Origin: Paenibacillus xylanexedens
GTDB lineage: Bacteria; Bacillota; Bacilli; Paenibacillales; Paenibacillaceae
NCBI RefSeq assembly: GCF_001908275.1
Contig: NZ_CP018620.1
Coordinates: 5,642,001 to 5,706,000, forward strand
Direction of reading: 5' to 3'
Length of the DNA stretch: 64,000 nucleotides
Of the stretch, positions 8,900 to 17,533 are shown piece after piece. The notes beneath the pieces were generated by a model that had not been told where the DNA came from, did no database searches, and saw only the letters and a program-made list of their open reading frames with translations. The position numbers were made by a program, and so were the translations under genes. Within the stretch, counting starts at the first letter, position 1. Every line of letters starts with the position of its first letter.

Positions 8900-9499
8900 T
8901 TACAGTTTCCCTCTTGTACCAAACGGCTGTTTGGAACGAGGGGAACCCAGTACTTCTGCCCACAGGACACCTGTACGAATATCAGCAGGACGAAGTGGAG
9001 ACGCTCCCGATTCATCGGTGCTGGTCTCATCCCAACTGGAATCAGACACAACTGGCCGATTCGCAGAAGAGATGCGATTCAAGCGTTCTTCAATCAAGCG
9101 CTGCTGTTCTTCCATACCTCTCATCTGTTCCTCAAGTGAATTTTCCATGGCACTCATCGTGCCCTCACTTCTGTAGTCAGTTGCGGGGCGAGAAGATGCA
9201 GCAGGCTCCGAATACGGCTGATCATACTGATTCTCATATTGCACGTCATCATACCGATCGTCATACTGTTCATCATAGCGGGGGTCTGTAGGTCCGGAAG
9301 ACTGCTGCGGAGATGAATTATCTCTTGAACGTTCATCCCGGCCTGAATCACCACTGCCTCCAAATGTAGGCATCCCGTTGGCAGGACGCTTTTTGTTCGG
9401 ATCAGCCGATTTGGCAGCTTTCCCCAAGAAGGAGAAGAGTGCAAAACCGATGACGGCCACAATATACAGATTATCAAAAATCCATTCAAATAGGCCCAT
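8900..9499 (-). CDS. membrane-anchored hypothetical protein
   Basis: 199 residues, not recognised. One N-terminal membrane helix (about 5-25, WIFDNLYIVAVIGFALFSFL) is followed by a long hydrophilic, probably disordered region rich in D, Y, Q, S and P, with repeated DPRYDEQYDDRYDD-like runs. A charged, coiled-coil-like stretch (EEQMRGMEEQQRLIEERLNR) follows. ATG 9499 fits the AGGCGG site; GTG 9505 is an alternative. It lies 13 bases downstream of floA, where Bacillus has yqfB, so it may work with the flotillin. That last point is inference from position only. Confidence 0.75.
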   Translation of the reverse strand: MGLFEWIFDNLYIVAVIGFALFSFLGKAAKSADPNKKRPANGMPTFGGSGDSGRDERSRDNSSPQQSSGPTDPRYDEQYDDRYDDVQYENQYDQPYSEPAASSRPATDYRSEGTMSAMENSLEEQMRGMEEQQRLIEERLNRISSANRPVVSDSSWDETSTDESGASPLRPADIRTGVLWAEVLGSPRSKQPFGTRGKL

Positions 9500-9512
9500 A
9501 TGCACTCACCGC

Positions 9513-10523
9513 CTATCTTCCGTTTTTGGAATCACCCTGATCGTTGGAATTCGAACCTTCACCAGGTTTTCCCAATGTGTTACGCATTTGAGTATCCGCT
9601 TCAATGTTCTTCAGGTTCATGTAATCCATCACACCAATTTTACCGTTGCGAAGTGCCTCAGCCATTGCCAAAGGTACTTGGGATTCAGATTCAACCACAC
9701 GTGCTCTCATTTCCACTACGCGTGCTTTCATCTCTTGCTCTTGCGCTACGGCCATTGCACGACGCTCTTCTGCTTTCGCCTGAGCGATACGTTTGTCAGC
9801 TTCTGCTTGCTCTGTTTGCAAGAAGGCACCAATGTTCTTACCTACATCAACGTCCGCAATATCAATGGACAGGATTTCAAAAGCAGTACCAGCATCCAGA
9901 CCTTTGGACAATACGGTACGGGAGATCAGATCCGGATTTTCCAGGACGTCTTTGTGAGAATTGGAGGAACCGTTCGTACTTACGATACCTTCACCAACAC
10001 GGGCAATGATTGTTTCTTCACCAGCACCACCGACGAGACGGTCAATATTGGCACGAACCGTAACCCGTGCTCTAACTTTAACTTCAATACCATCTTTGGC
10101 AACCGCAGAGACAATCGGTGTTTCGATAACTCGTGGGTTAACGCTCATTTGTACGGCTTGTAATACGTCACGACCTGCGAGGTCAATCGCAGCTGCACGT
10201 TCAAATTCGAGTGGAATGTTGGCACGTTGTGCAGCAATCAGAGCGTTTACAACACGGTCAACGTTACCACCGGCCAAGAAGTGACTTTCCAGTTGGTTCA
10301 TGGTTAATTTAAGACCCGCCTTGGTAGCTTTGATCAGTGGATTTACGATACGGCTAGGCGTTACACGTCTCAGTCTCATCGCTACCAGTGTAATAATACT
10401 TACGCGTACACCGGATGCAATCGCTGAAACCCAGAGCATAACCGGGAAAAAGCTGAAGAATACGCTCAATACGATAATACCTACTACCGCAATGAGCAAA
10501 ATCGTAATCATAGATGTGTCCAT
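9513..10523 (-). CDS. floA: flotillin-like protein FloA
   Basis: FloA (YqfA) scaffolds functional membrane microdomains and affects membrane fluidity, secretion and signalling complexes. The 336 residues begin with a membrane hairpin (about 4-50), then an SPFH/PHB-type domain and a long Ala/Glu/Arg-rich coiled coil ([20 protein letters not shown]). The C-terminus is polar and disordered. It follows yqeZ, and together they form the sigma-W-type yqeZ-floA operon. Confidence 0.95.
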   Translation of the reverse strand: MDTSMITILLIAVVGIIVLSVFFSFFPVMLWVSAIASGVRVSIITLVAMRLRRVTPSRIVNPLIKATKAGLKLTMNQLESHFLAGGNVDRVVNALIAAQRANIPLEFERAAAIDLAGRDVLQAVQMSVNPRVIETPIVSAVAKDGIEVKVRARVTVRANIDRLVGGAGEETIIARVGEGIVSTNGSSNSHKDVLENPDLISRTVLSKGLDAGTAFEILSIDIADVDVGKNIGAFLQTEQAEADKRIAQAKAEERRAMAVAQEQEMKARVVEMRARVVESESQVPLAMAEALRNGKIGVMDYMNLKNIEADTQMRNTLGKPGEGSNSNDQGDSKNGR

Positions 10524-10689
10524 TGTTTAATTTCCTCCATTTGCAATTTGAATTTGATAAAAATATTTGAGAAGAGAAGACACTCTTGAGTCCGCTGCTA
10601 AATTAAAGAATGCACCACCTCGCTGGCAGCTTCAGCTACGTGGTTATGTACATTGCCGAAGCGTTAATCCGCTTCGACAACAGAGCGAG
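10524..10689 (-). other. yqeZ-floA spacer with a small hairpin
   Basis: 166 bases without a gene. The only structure is a short hairpin CGAAGCG/CGCTTCG around 10655-10677. It has no T-run, so a processing or pausing site is more likely than a terminator. Confidence 0.4.
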
Positions 10690-12051
10690 TTACACCGGCA
10701 AAGCTTGCTGAACCACAATTCGGGTACCTTCCGCTTTAATCACAATAATCGGAGTATCAATGGGAATAAAATCTCCGTCGGTCACAACGTCAATTCGTTC
10801 CCCTTCAAACATCGCTGTTCCAGAAGGACGAAGTGGTGTCAGACTGATTCCTTGCAGACCAACCAGCTCTTTGCGTTCTGTGGCTGATGAATAACCCCGG
10901 TCCGCAGACAAACTGTCACTCAGTATGAACCGATTCCATATCCCTCGATCCTTAAAGATAATTGAGATGATCGCAATGACTACCAGCGCTGCTCCAAAAG
11001 CGATACCCAGAGATACAAATGCATCACTCGTATCATAAGCAGCCCTTACAACACCGGCCACAAGCGCAATCGATCCCAAAATCCCCAGAATACCAAAGCT
11101 CGGAATAAACATCTCCAGAATTATCATGATGAGTCCGACGGTAAATAGCACCCATGTCTCTGCTCCGGCAAATCCCGCAATGTAATTACCCGAGAAATAC
11201 AACACGAAACACACGATACCTACAATACCCGGAACTCCAAAACCAGGAACAATCAATTCAATGATCACACCCGCGATTCCAAGGAACAGTAATACAGTCA
11301 TGACAACCGGATTGGTAAGAAAAGATGAAATATTCTCAGCTGTCGTCCGTTCTACCTTAAATACATCATCCTGACTGTAACCGAGCCAAGCCGCCGCTTC
11401 TTCCGGTGTGTTGCCGATGTGGTCGGCATAACCAACTTTCAACGCTTCTTCAGCCGAGAGAGCAATAATTTCACCTTTTTGCTTGGTTTTATTGATCTCT
11501 GGCATTTCCACAACCATGTTAACATCCGTCATTCCAGCTGCAATCTTGCCATCACGACCACTGATTTCAGCCGCTCCCTGCATTTTGCTTTTCCAGAATG
11601 CAACAAGCTTTGGATCATCAACATGTTTACCCGTACTGTCCACCATTGCTGCCGCACCAATCATACTGCCTGGTGACATTACGATCTTATCTGCATTCAG
11701 AGCCAGAAAACTCCCGGCTGAAGCAGCATCTCCACGGACAAATGCAACAGTCTCAATCGGACTGTCCTTAATTAGGGTACCCAATGCTTCTGCAGTGTCG
11801 ACACGGCCTCCCGGCGTATTGATATCAAGAACGATCAGGCCAGCATTCATCTCTTCTGCTTGCTTGAACCCGCGTTCCATGAACTTGCCAAGTCCCTGCT
11901 CGATTGGTTTATCAACCGGAATAATATATACGGCACCACTCTTCTCAGCTGCATGCGCTGACGGTGATCCAATCCAGACAGGAAGCAACAGCGTCAGCAG
12001 CATTAAGAGCATCAATGGCCCCGTAAGCTTCTTCCGGCGCTTTCCCTTCAC
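10690..12051 (-). CDS. yqeZ: NfeD/ClpP-class membrane serine protease YqeZ
   Basis: Long-form NfeD protein, 453 residues. A signal peptide (about 1-34, ending SAHA) leads to a ClpP-like serine protease domain (about 40-230) with GDAASAGSFLAL around the Ser. Then come four to five membrane helices (about 240-380) and a soluble NfeD OB-fold at the C-terminus. Members cleave membrane proteins and act with flotillin-type proteins. It is the first gene of the unit with floA, and a perfect sigma-W-type promoter lies just upstream. Confidence 0.93.
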   Translation of the reverse strand: MKGKRRKKLTGPLMLLMLLTLLLPVWIGSPSAHAAEKSGAVYIIPVDKPIEQGLGKFMERGFKQAEEMNAGLIVLDINTPGGRVDTAEALGTLIKDSPIETVAFVRGDAASAGSFLALNADKIVMSPGSMIGAAAMVDSTGKHVDDPKLVAFWKSKMQGAAEISGRDGKIAAGMTDVNMVVEMPEINKTKQKGEIIALSAEEALKVGYADHIGNTPEEAAAWLGYSQDDVFKVERTTAENISSFLTNPVVMTVLLFLGIAGVIIELIVPGFGVPGIVGIVCFVLYFSGNYIAGFAGAETWVLFTVGLIMIILEMFIPSFGILGILGSIALVAGVVRAAYDTSDAFVSLGIAFGAALVVIAIISIIFKDRGIWNRFILSDSLSADRGYSSATERKELVGLQGISLTPLRPSGTAMFEGERIDVVTDGDFIPIDTPIIVIKAEGTRIVVQQALPV

Positions 12052-12103
12052 AATAGTCCCCCCTTTTCCATTAATGTTATACTGTCCAGCTTATGGTATT
12101 TAT

Positions 12104-12129
12104 TACGTGCAATGCAACATTTCGTTTCA
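12104..12129 (-). promoter_or_regulatory. sigma-W-type ECF promoter of yqeZ-floA
   Basis: Minus strand TGAAAC (12129-12124), exactly 16 bases, CGTA (12107-12104). This is the classic sigma-W promoter, and the orthologous B. subtilis operon yqeZ-yqfAB belongs to the sigma-W regulon, so envelope-stress control seems conserved. Confidence 0.85.
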
Positions 12130-12250
12130 AAATCTTAAAATTATATTTGAAAACTCGATCAATTGCAAGAATAAAAATCCATAATAATATATATTAACCA
12201 TTAAAAAGAAATTCCATCATCCCAAGGACATCATGCTTTCTGATAAATGG

Positions 12251-12283
12251 AAAAAACACCTCCTGACAAGTCAGAAGGTGTTT
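12251..12283 (-). terminator. terminator after yqeY
   Basis: Inverted repeat 12254-12267 with 12270-12283, followed on the minus strand by TTTTTT. It closes the rpsU-yqeY transcript. Confidence 0.85.
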
Positions 12284-12294
12284 ATTGATTTGCT

Positions 12295-12738
12295 TTATTG
12301 CAGAAATTGTTGAACTGCTTGATTTACCAGTTTGCCGTCCGCTTTGCCTTTAACTTTCGGCATAAGGGCCGCCATGACTTTCCCCATCTCGGCTTTCGAA
12401 GAAGCACCGGTTTCCTGGATGGTCTGCTGTACAATAACTTTAATTTCTTCTTCGGTAAGCTGTGTGGGAAGGTACTGGATGAGTACTTCAATTTCCGCTT
12501 TTGCATTTGCCGCGAGATCTTCACGGCCCGCTTTGTCAAATTCTTGGAGGGCATCTTTGCGCTGTTTGATTTCACGACTCAGGATATCAAGCACTTCGTT
12601 GTCATCCAAATCTCTTTTCAAATCTATTTCAAGATTCTTGATCGTCGAACGAATCAACCGAATGTTGGAGAGTCTGAACTTGTCCTTACTCTTCATCGCT
12701 TGCTTCATATCTTCGTTCAATCGTTCGCTAAGATTCAT
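12295..12738 (-). CDS. yqeY: GatB/YqeY domain protein
   Basis: 147 residues, the free-standing YqeY family related to the tRNA-binding C-terminal domain of GatB. The N-terminal half is helical and charged (MNLSERLNEDMKQAMKSKDK...LSNIRLIRS). The C-terminal tail domain includes KAEMGKVMAALMPKVKGKADG. A role in tRNA-dependent amidation or translation is assumed from the family but not demonstrated. It follows rpsU in the same transcript. Confidence 0.94.
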   Translation of the reverse strand: MNLSERLNEDMKQAMKSKDKFRLSNIRLIRSTIKNLEIDLKRDLDDNEVLDILSREIKQRKDALQEFDKAGREDLAANAKAEIEVLIQYLPTQLTEEEIKVIVQQTIQETGASSKAEMGKVMAALMPKVKGKADGKLVNQAVQQFLQ

Positions 12739-12753
12739 GTAATTAAAATCCTC

Positions 12754-12927
12754 CTAAAACTTTCTCTTACGAGCAGCCTCGGACTTTTTCTTGCGCTTTA
12801 CGCTTGGCTTCTCATAATGCTTACGTTTCTTCACCTCAGCCAATACGCCATCTTTAGCGATGGAGCGTTTAAAACGACGAAGTGCAGCATCAATAGTCTC
12901 GTTTTTGCGAACTTTAGTTTCAGACAC
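12754..12927 (-). CDS. rpsU: 30S ribosomal protein S21
   Basis: 57-residue S21, a basic small-subunit protein near the 3' end of 16S rRNA, ending [14 protein letters not shown]. The real start is GTG 12927 ([12 protein letters not shown] after the initiator Met) behind GGAGGGAGGG. The longer open frame to 12981 adds non-family residues. A strong sigma-A promoter lies about 60 bases upstream, and yqeY is co-transcribed. Confidence 0.96.
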   Translation of the reverse strand: MSETKVRKNETIDAALRRFKRSIAKDGVLAEVKKRKHYEKPSVKRKKKSEAARKRKF

Positions 12928-12986
12928 CAGTTTTCCCTCCCTCCGACCAGACCGTCCAAGAGCAATAACACGGTTCATCATCTTAC

Positions 12987-13016
12987 ATTATAGGCGAAAG
13001 ATAATAAAGGTGTCAA
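12987..13016 (-). promoter_or_regulatory. sigma-A promoter of rpsU-yqeY
   Basis: Minus strand TTGACA (13016-13011), 18 bases, TATAAT (12992-12987). Both boxes match consensus, fitting a ribosomal protein gene. Confidence 0.88.
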
Positions 13017-13159
13017 CCTCAATGTAATGATCACTTATTTGAATCCATTTTATAACTCAAAGGTATTATAAAATGAATTCATTATATAAGCATTTGGTCA
13101 CACATTCGTGGATTTAATGCATATGACTAAATCCTCAATATTAGTACCCATTAGCTCGT

Positions 13160-13519
13160 TTATTTGTGAGAATCGGACAGACTTGTCAACACGCCAAGTC
13201 TGGTACCACCCAACAAATGGTAATGTAGATGATGAACGGTTTGTTCTCCATCCTTACCACAATTGTTGATTAAGCGATATCCTGTTTCCTCCACGCCAAG
13301 ACGCTTCGCCGCTTCTTGAGCAGCCAGATGAATCTCGCCGATCAATGGCAGATCTTCTGCAGTAACTTCATTCATGGAAGCAATATGTTTCTTCGGAATG
13401 ACAAGAACATGTGTCGGTGCAGCGGGCTGGATGTCATGAAAAACGATAACATGGTCATTCTCCAGTACTTTATTGGAGGGAATGCTGCCCTCTACAATTT
13501 TGCAAAATAAGCAATCCAT
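13160..13519 (-). CDS. hit: HIT family nucleotide-binding hydrolase
   Basis: 119-residue histidine-triad protein. It has an N-terminal CLFC pair, a central HVLVIPKKH strand region, and the triad HLHYHLLGG (H-x-H-x-H). HIT proteins hydrolyse nucleotide phosphoramidates or related adenylylated compounds; the substrate here is unknown. GGAGGG precedes the ATG. It is divergent from mccA and sits upstream of rpsU, outside the core Bacillus order. Confidence 0.92.
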   Translation of the reverse strand: MDCLFCKIVEGSIPSNKVLENDHVIVFHDIQPAAPTHVLVIPKKHIASMNEVTAEDLPLIGEIHLAAQEAAKRLGVEETGYRLINNCGKDGEQTVHHLHYHLLGGTRLGVLTSLSDSHK

Positions 13520-13766
13520 AGTTCATACCCTCCTTTGTATTCCAGTGTATGTATTCCCCTCTATCATACTAAAAGTAAAAACCCACGTCCAATCTTTAGA
13601 CACACAACCAGGTATTCCAGGTCAACTCTCCATCTATCATCGAGCTGAACACTATACATCATTGGATGTATTACAGACCATTTTAACGAAATATGGTTTT
13701 ATCACGCACTTTTCCCGAGTAAACAAATATGTATAGTTAATGAACACAAAAAGGAGATTGGTTAAT

Positions 13767-14690
13767 TTGACCGTTTATCAACATGTACAGGAACTTATAG
13801 GTAATACACCTCTGCTTGAATTAACTCGTTATCCATTACCAGAAGGAATCCGTCTATTCGCCAAACTGGAATTCATGAACCCTGGAGGAAGTGTGAAAGA
13901 TCGGATCGGCAAGTTTTTATTGGAGCAGGCCTTGGCAAGAGGAGATGTTAAGCCAGGTGGAACAGTGATTGAAGCTACTGCAGGCAACACAGGAATTGGT
14001 CTTGCAATGGCGGCTGTAGGCCTAAATTTAAAGGTCATTTTCACGGTACCTCAGAAGTTCAGCGTTGAGAAGCAGCAATTGATGAAAGCCCTTGGAGCTA
14101 CAGTCGTCAACACACCCACATCAGAAGGAATGACTGGTGCCATACGCAAGGCGGAATCACTCGCAAGAGAAATACCAGGTTCGTATATTCCAGGTCAGTT
14201 CTCCAATGCGGATAACCCACTCGCACATTATGAACATCTGGGCCCTGAGATTTGGCGTGATCTGAACGGGCAGGTGGATGTATATATCGCCGGAGCCGGG
14301 TCTGGCGGAACTTTCATGGGAGTATCTCGCTATTTGAAGGAGCAAAACCCGTTAATTAAAACATGTATCGTAGAACCCGAAGGTTCGATTCTCGCAGGAG
14401 GTCCCTCGGGACCCCATCGTACAGAAGGAATAGGAGTCGAAACGTTATCTTCTTTTATGGATGCGAGTTACTTTGATGCCATTCATACGATCTCAGATGA
14501 AGATGCCTTTGAGCGGGTCAAGGATCTAGCCTTGTTGGAAGGCTTACTGGTAGGAAGTTCCTCAGGTGCAGCTATGCAAGCCGCATTAAACGAAGTCGTT
14601 CACTCAGCTCCCGGAAGTAACATCGTCGTTATTTTCCCGGATAGCAGCGAACGGTATTTAAGCCAAAATATCTATAATGGAGGACAATGA
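13767..14690 (+). CDS. mccA: O-acetylserine-dependent cystathionine beta-synthase (MccA-type)
   Basis: PLP enzyme of the cysteine synthase fold, 307 residues. It has the PLP lysine context PGGSVKDRIG, the substrate loop EATAGNTGIG and the phosphate loop GAGSGGTFMG. Pairing with a cystathionine gamma-lyase in one unit identifies MccA (YrhA), which joins homocysteine with O-acetylserine or serine, rather than CysK. TTG 13767 is chosen because AAGGAG lies 10 bases ahead. ATG 13740 is in frame but has no good site. The stop is one base before mccB. Confidence 0.88.
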   Translation: MTVYQHVQELIGNTPLLELTRYPLPEGIRLFAKLEFMNPGGSVKDRIGKFLLEQALARGDVKPGGTVIEATAGNTGIGLAMAAVGLNLKVIFTVPQKFSVEKQQLMKALGATVVNTPTSEGMTGAIRKAESLAREIPGSYIPGQFSNADNPLAHYEHLGPEIWRDLNGQVDVYIAGAGSGGTFMGVSRYLKEQNPLIKTCIVEPEGSILAGGPSGPHRTEGIGVETLSSFMDASYFDAIHTISDEDAFERVKDLALLEGLLVGSSSGAAMQAALNEVVHSAPGSNIVVIFPDSSERYLSQNIYNGGQ

Positions 14691-14691
14691 A

Positions 14692-15825
14692 ATGAGACCA
14701 AAAACCAAGCTGATTCATGCAGGTATTGTTGGTGATACACACACTGGAGCAGTGAGTGTACCGATCTATCAAGTAAGCACGTATGAGCAAGAATCGGTTG
14801 GCGTACACAAAGGATACGAGTATTCACGTACAGGCAACCCTACCCGTCATGCGTTGGAAGAAGTCATTAAAGAACTGGAGGATGGCGTTCGAGGTTTTGC
14901 TTTTAGTTCGGGAATGGCTGCGATCCACGCTGTAATGTCTCTGTTGAAAACTCGAGATCACGTCATTCTGACGGATGATGTATACGGCGGGACTTACCGC
15001 ATTTTCACCAAGGTGCTGAGTCGTCTGGGGATCGAGTCTACCTTTGTAGATACTACCTCAACACAAGCACTGGAAAAGGCTTTGCAATCCAATACAAAGG
15101 CCATTTATGTAGAAACACCTACCAATCCGTTACTCAAGGTCACCGATATTACTGCTGTAGCGAAATGGTCAAAACAACATGAGTTGCTGTTCATCGTGGA
15201 TAACACGTTTAGTACGCCTTATTGGCAAACCCCGCTGGCTCTGGGGGCAGATATTGTACTGCATTCTGCAACGAAATATATCGGTGGGCATAGCGATGTC
15301 GTGGCAGGACTTGCGGTTGTCAACAGCGAGCAACTTGGTGAAGATCTGCATTTTATTCAAAATGCAATTGGCGCAGTTCTGGGACCTATGGATTCCTGGC
15401 TGTTAATGCGAGGTCTTAAAACATTGGGATTGCGGATGGAAGCGCAAGAACGCAATACAGAGCAGCTTGTGACATTTCTGAATCAGCATCCAGCAGTAAG
15501 CAAAGTCTATTATCCAGGGCTACCCGACCATCCACAGCACAAGCTTGCTTCCACACAAGCGAGAGGATATGGTGGTATGGTTTCCTTTGATGTAGGCAGT
15601 GCTGAAAAAGTAGATGAGGTGTTAAGCAAAGTCCGTTATTTCACATTGGCTGAAAGTCTGGGCGCGGTAGAAAGTTTAATCTCTGTACCTGCCCGAATGA
15701 CACATGCTTCCATTCCCTATGAACGTCGGCAAGAATTGGGGATCACGGATGGTTTGATTCGTATCTCTGTTGGGATCGAGGATGTTGAAGATTTACTTGA
15801 GGATTTGAAATCTGCATTAAGTTGA
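14692..15825 (+). CDS. mccB: cystathionine gamma-lyase / Cys-Met metabolism PLP enzyme
   Basis: 377 residues of the Cys/Met gamma-family. It contains YSRTGNPTRHALE, the cofactor region FSSGMAAI, DNTFSTPYWQTPL and the PLP lysine in HSATKYIGGHSD. With mccA it completes reverse transsulfuration of methionine sulfur to cysteine. The ATG at 14692 follows GGAGG; the in-frame ATG at 14677 would overlap mccA. Gamma-synthase or gamma-lyase activity cannot be told from sequence alone; the mccA neighbour favours lyase. Confidence 0.9.
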   Translation: MRPKTKLIHAGIVGDTHTGAVSVPIYQVSTYEQESVGVHKGYEYSRTGNPTRHALEEVIKELEDGVRGFAFSSGMAAIHAVMSLLKTRDHVILTDDVYGGTYRIFTKVLSRLGIESTFVDTTSTQALEKALQSNTKAIYVETPTNPLLKVTDITAVAKWSKQHELLFIVDNTFSTPYWQTPLALGADIVLHSATKYIGGHSDVVAGLAVVNSEQLGEDLHFIQNAIGAVLGPMDSWLLMRGLKTLGLRMEAQERNTEQLVTFLNQHPAVSKVYYPGLPDHPQHKLASTQARGYGGMVSFDVGSAEKVDEVLSKVRYFTLAESLGAVESLISVPARMTHASIPYERRQELGITDGLIRISVGIEDVEDLLEDLKSALS

Positions 15826-15855
15826 GGGCATTTTGAAGTCGCTGCTGGCTGATCT

Positions 15856-16105
15856 TGGAGAGGGAGTAGTGGACGATTTTCCAAGGAACACAGGACGTCT
15901 TATTTGGCGTTCAGGCCCTCATTTGAAATTATTAGGAACATCAGGCACGTTATTTCCCAAATTACCCTGAAAAAAATGCTGATAGCGGCTCTTTATTCGG
16001 TGATAACGTGTCTCAGATTCCTTAAAATTCTGATGGCGCTTCAAAGGCTTGAATAAGATGCCTCAGATTCGTCAGCGCTCACATCAAGCTCCACTCCTCC
16101 AACCG
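15856..16105. repeat. large four-block palindromic element
   Basis: About 250 bases centred near 15978. Block A (15884-15905, AAGGAACACAGGACGTCTTA) and block B (15933-15954, AGGAACATCAGGCACGTTAT) are direct relatives. Blocks C (16001-16022) and D (16053-16073) are their inverted relatives (C complements to AAGGAATCTGAGACACGTTA). A pairs with D and B with C. The flanks (about 15856-15875 and 16085-16102) are also roughly complementary. No ORF inside is credible. It lies downstream of mccB. Confidence 0.7.
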
Positions 16106-16118
16106 CGGGCAAGAGAAC

Positions 16119-16150
16119 AGCATCGATTCCAACACGAATCGATGCTTTTT
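16119..16150 (+). terminator. terminator of mccAB
   Basis: Perfect 10-base arms AGCATCGATT (16119-16128) and AATCGATGCT (16137-16146), followed by TTTTT on the plus strand. Confidence 0.85.
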
Positions 16151-16340
16151 ATTGAAATAGAGAATTAAAGCTTTCCGGTGTCCTGATCGTTTGCTCGCAC
16201 ATAGGCACGTTCTCGCATATTCAGAGGATGCGGTACGCCTCTGCTCCGGACACGTTCAGGTCAGGTTCTGCTTTCAGCAAGTTTGAATACACGTTATGTG
16301 CTACCCGTTTGTCTTCGATCTTACACTAATTAGGTTCAAA

Positions 16341-16390
16341 AAAAGGTCATACCTTACAGAAGTTCGCTTCTGCACAGGCATGACCTTTTT
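16341..16390. terminator. long hairpin with TTCG loop, bidirectional terminator type
   Basis: Arms of about 23 bases (16341-16362 with 16367-16390) close on a TTCG tetraloop at 16363-16366. They have A-runs on the left and T-runs on the right, so either strand could terminate here. It lies 210 bases downstream of the 16600-16944 gene on the minus strand and also downstream of mccAB. The rest of 16151-16599 shows nothing else convincing. Confidence 0.7.
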
Positions 16391-16599
16391 GGATATTCGG
16401 TATGTTGCCAGTTGTATTGCAATGACTGTCGCGATACATCAGGCTGAGACTTCATATGTGATAAGACCTCTCTATTTCATTCTGTATAGTGCCATGAATG
16501 AAACATCCATCCTCAACTTGTTATTTTCAAGATTTTCATAGGATGCCCATAGGGTACATAAGAATGCGTCACTTGCAGTTATGACTGTTTTTTCTAATT

Positions 16600-16944
16600 T
16601 CAATAGTACGGTAAAAGGGTTAACGCTGTAAGCGCAAATAACGGGAGCACCAGCCGGTTAAAACGTCTACGGCCATAACCATAATACGGATAAGGTGTAG
16701 GGTAGCCGTAACCTGGATAAAATCCGCGAGTATGACCTATCGGATAGTTTGCTCCAGGCATTGCATTTGGAGCCCAGTTCGCATGATTCACCATGGCTTC
16801 CGGTCCAACGGGAACAGCCAGGTAGATCATTTCGTCATCCACATTTTCCATAATGCCATCGTAGTGCATACCGTCATTCATCTGGACACATACATAACGG
16901 TGCATGTGTTCCTTACATATTTTCTTTGCTTCCACTTTTTCCAC
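16600..16944 (-). CDS. hypothetical protein with YG-rich linker and hydrophobic tail
   Basis: 114 residues, not recognised. The N-terminal half (1-60) is a compact hydrophilic domain (HMHRYVCVQMNDGMHYDGIM...IYLAVP) whose strand pattern resembles a small beta-barrel. A P/G/Y-rich linker (YPGYGYPTPYPYYGYG) leads to a basic patch, and the protein ends in a hydrophobic segment (LVLPLFALTALTLLPYY) that could be membrane-embedded. The GTG start is preceded by AGGGAGG at 9 bases. A spore-coat or spore-surface role is possible from composition but unproven. Confidence 0.7.
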   Translation of the reverse strand: MEKVEAKKICKEHMHRYVCVQMNDGMHYDGIMENVDDEMIYLAVPVGPEAMVNHANWAPNAMPGANYPIGHTRGFYPGYGYPTPYPYYGYGRRRFNRLVLPLFALTALTLLPYY

Positions 16945-17020
16945 TTGCCAACGCCTCCCTGATTCAGCTCTTGATCACCTTTTCATGGTATTCAGAACTG
17001 GGCGAATTGACACTACTGAC

Positions 17021-17121
17021 GAAAAAACACAAAAAAGAAGCACCCCGTGAGCGGCTTCCTTGGAAGGGCTGCTGCGCGGACATCTATTCAGGAAACGTCC
17101 TGATCAGATGTCCGCCGGGGT
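17021..17121 (-). terminator. branched hairpin cluster with T-run
   Basis: On the minus strand an outer stem (ACCCCG near 17121-17115 with CGGGGT near 17047-17042) encloses two hairpins. One is a long stem (17074-17113, arms starting GCGGACATCT) and the other a shorter one around GGAAG/CTTCC at 17049-17071. T-runs follow the outer stem. It can end transcripts from the sbcC side before the 16944 gene, or it may be a structured RNA. Confidence 0.5.
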
Positions 17122-17247
17122 ACTTAAATAAAGTTTGTCGGCTTAACTGTAGTATAACAGCCGGATGAACCTGTATCTGTGATGTAACTCACTCCGCTAA
17201 GTTATAAAAGCAAGAAAAGAAATATTTTTACAAAAATAATATTCCGT

Positions 17248-17475
17248 AATAGTGCGTGTTTAAAAAGGGCGGTTTTCAGTACCAAAAAAGACGGGATAAA
17301 GCTAGAAATGGAGTAGCGGAGCATAGATAGAGCTACGGAGCAACCGCAATGTTTCCGAAGGAAACAACCTTCGTAAGCCCCTACTTATTTCGGCTGAATT
17401 CCATATTCGATGTTGATGATGCCGCTAGGCACCATTCGTAATTAAAAGCGGACTTTTTGAACAACCTCTAATATT
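17248..17475 (+). mobile_element. MITE-like element, longer copy
   Basis: 228 bases ending AACAACCTCTAATATT on the right. The left end has GTGCGTGTTTAAAAAGGGC, the inverted partner of the right CTTTTTGAAC. No ORF of its own. The first 60 bases and last 25 bases match the shorter copy at 3901-3988 in reverse orientation. It sits just downstream of the sbcC stop, so it should be transcribed at the end of the repair operon. Apart from this element and the branched hairpin, 16945-17533 shows no gene. Confidence 0.8.
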
Positions 17476-17533
17476 CATTTTGCTTGGACTATTAGAGACG
17501 CTTCTATGATCTATATTGCTTACACATTGCCCT

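Noticed and set aside
9500..10163. Plus-strand ORFs opposite floA
   Set aside because: Antisense of floA coiled coil; no ribosome binding site or recognisable domains.
13473..13736. Plus-strand ORF upstream of mccA
   Set aside because: It starts inside the hit gene on the other strand with no start signal; the end looks protein-like but no family is recognisable.
16296..16541. 81-codon plus-strand ORF
   Set aside because: It spans the long TTCG-loop hairpin at 16341-16390, has no ribosome binding site, and has a non-protein-like composition.
17021..17121. SRP RNA or 6S RNA
   Set aside because: No SRP helix 8 motifs and no 6S-type open bubble; only stems and a T-run are visible.
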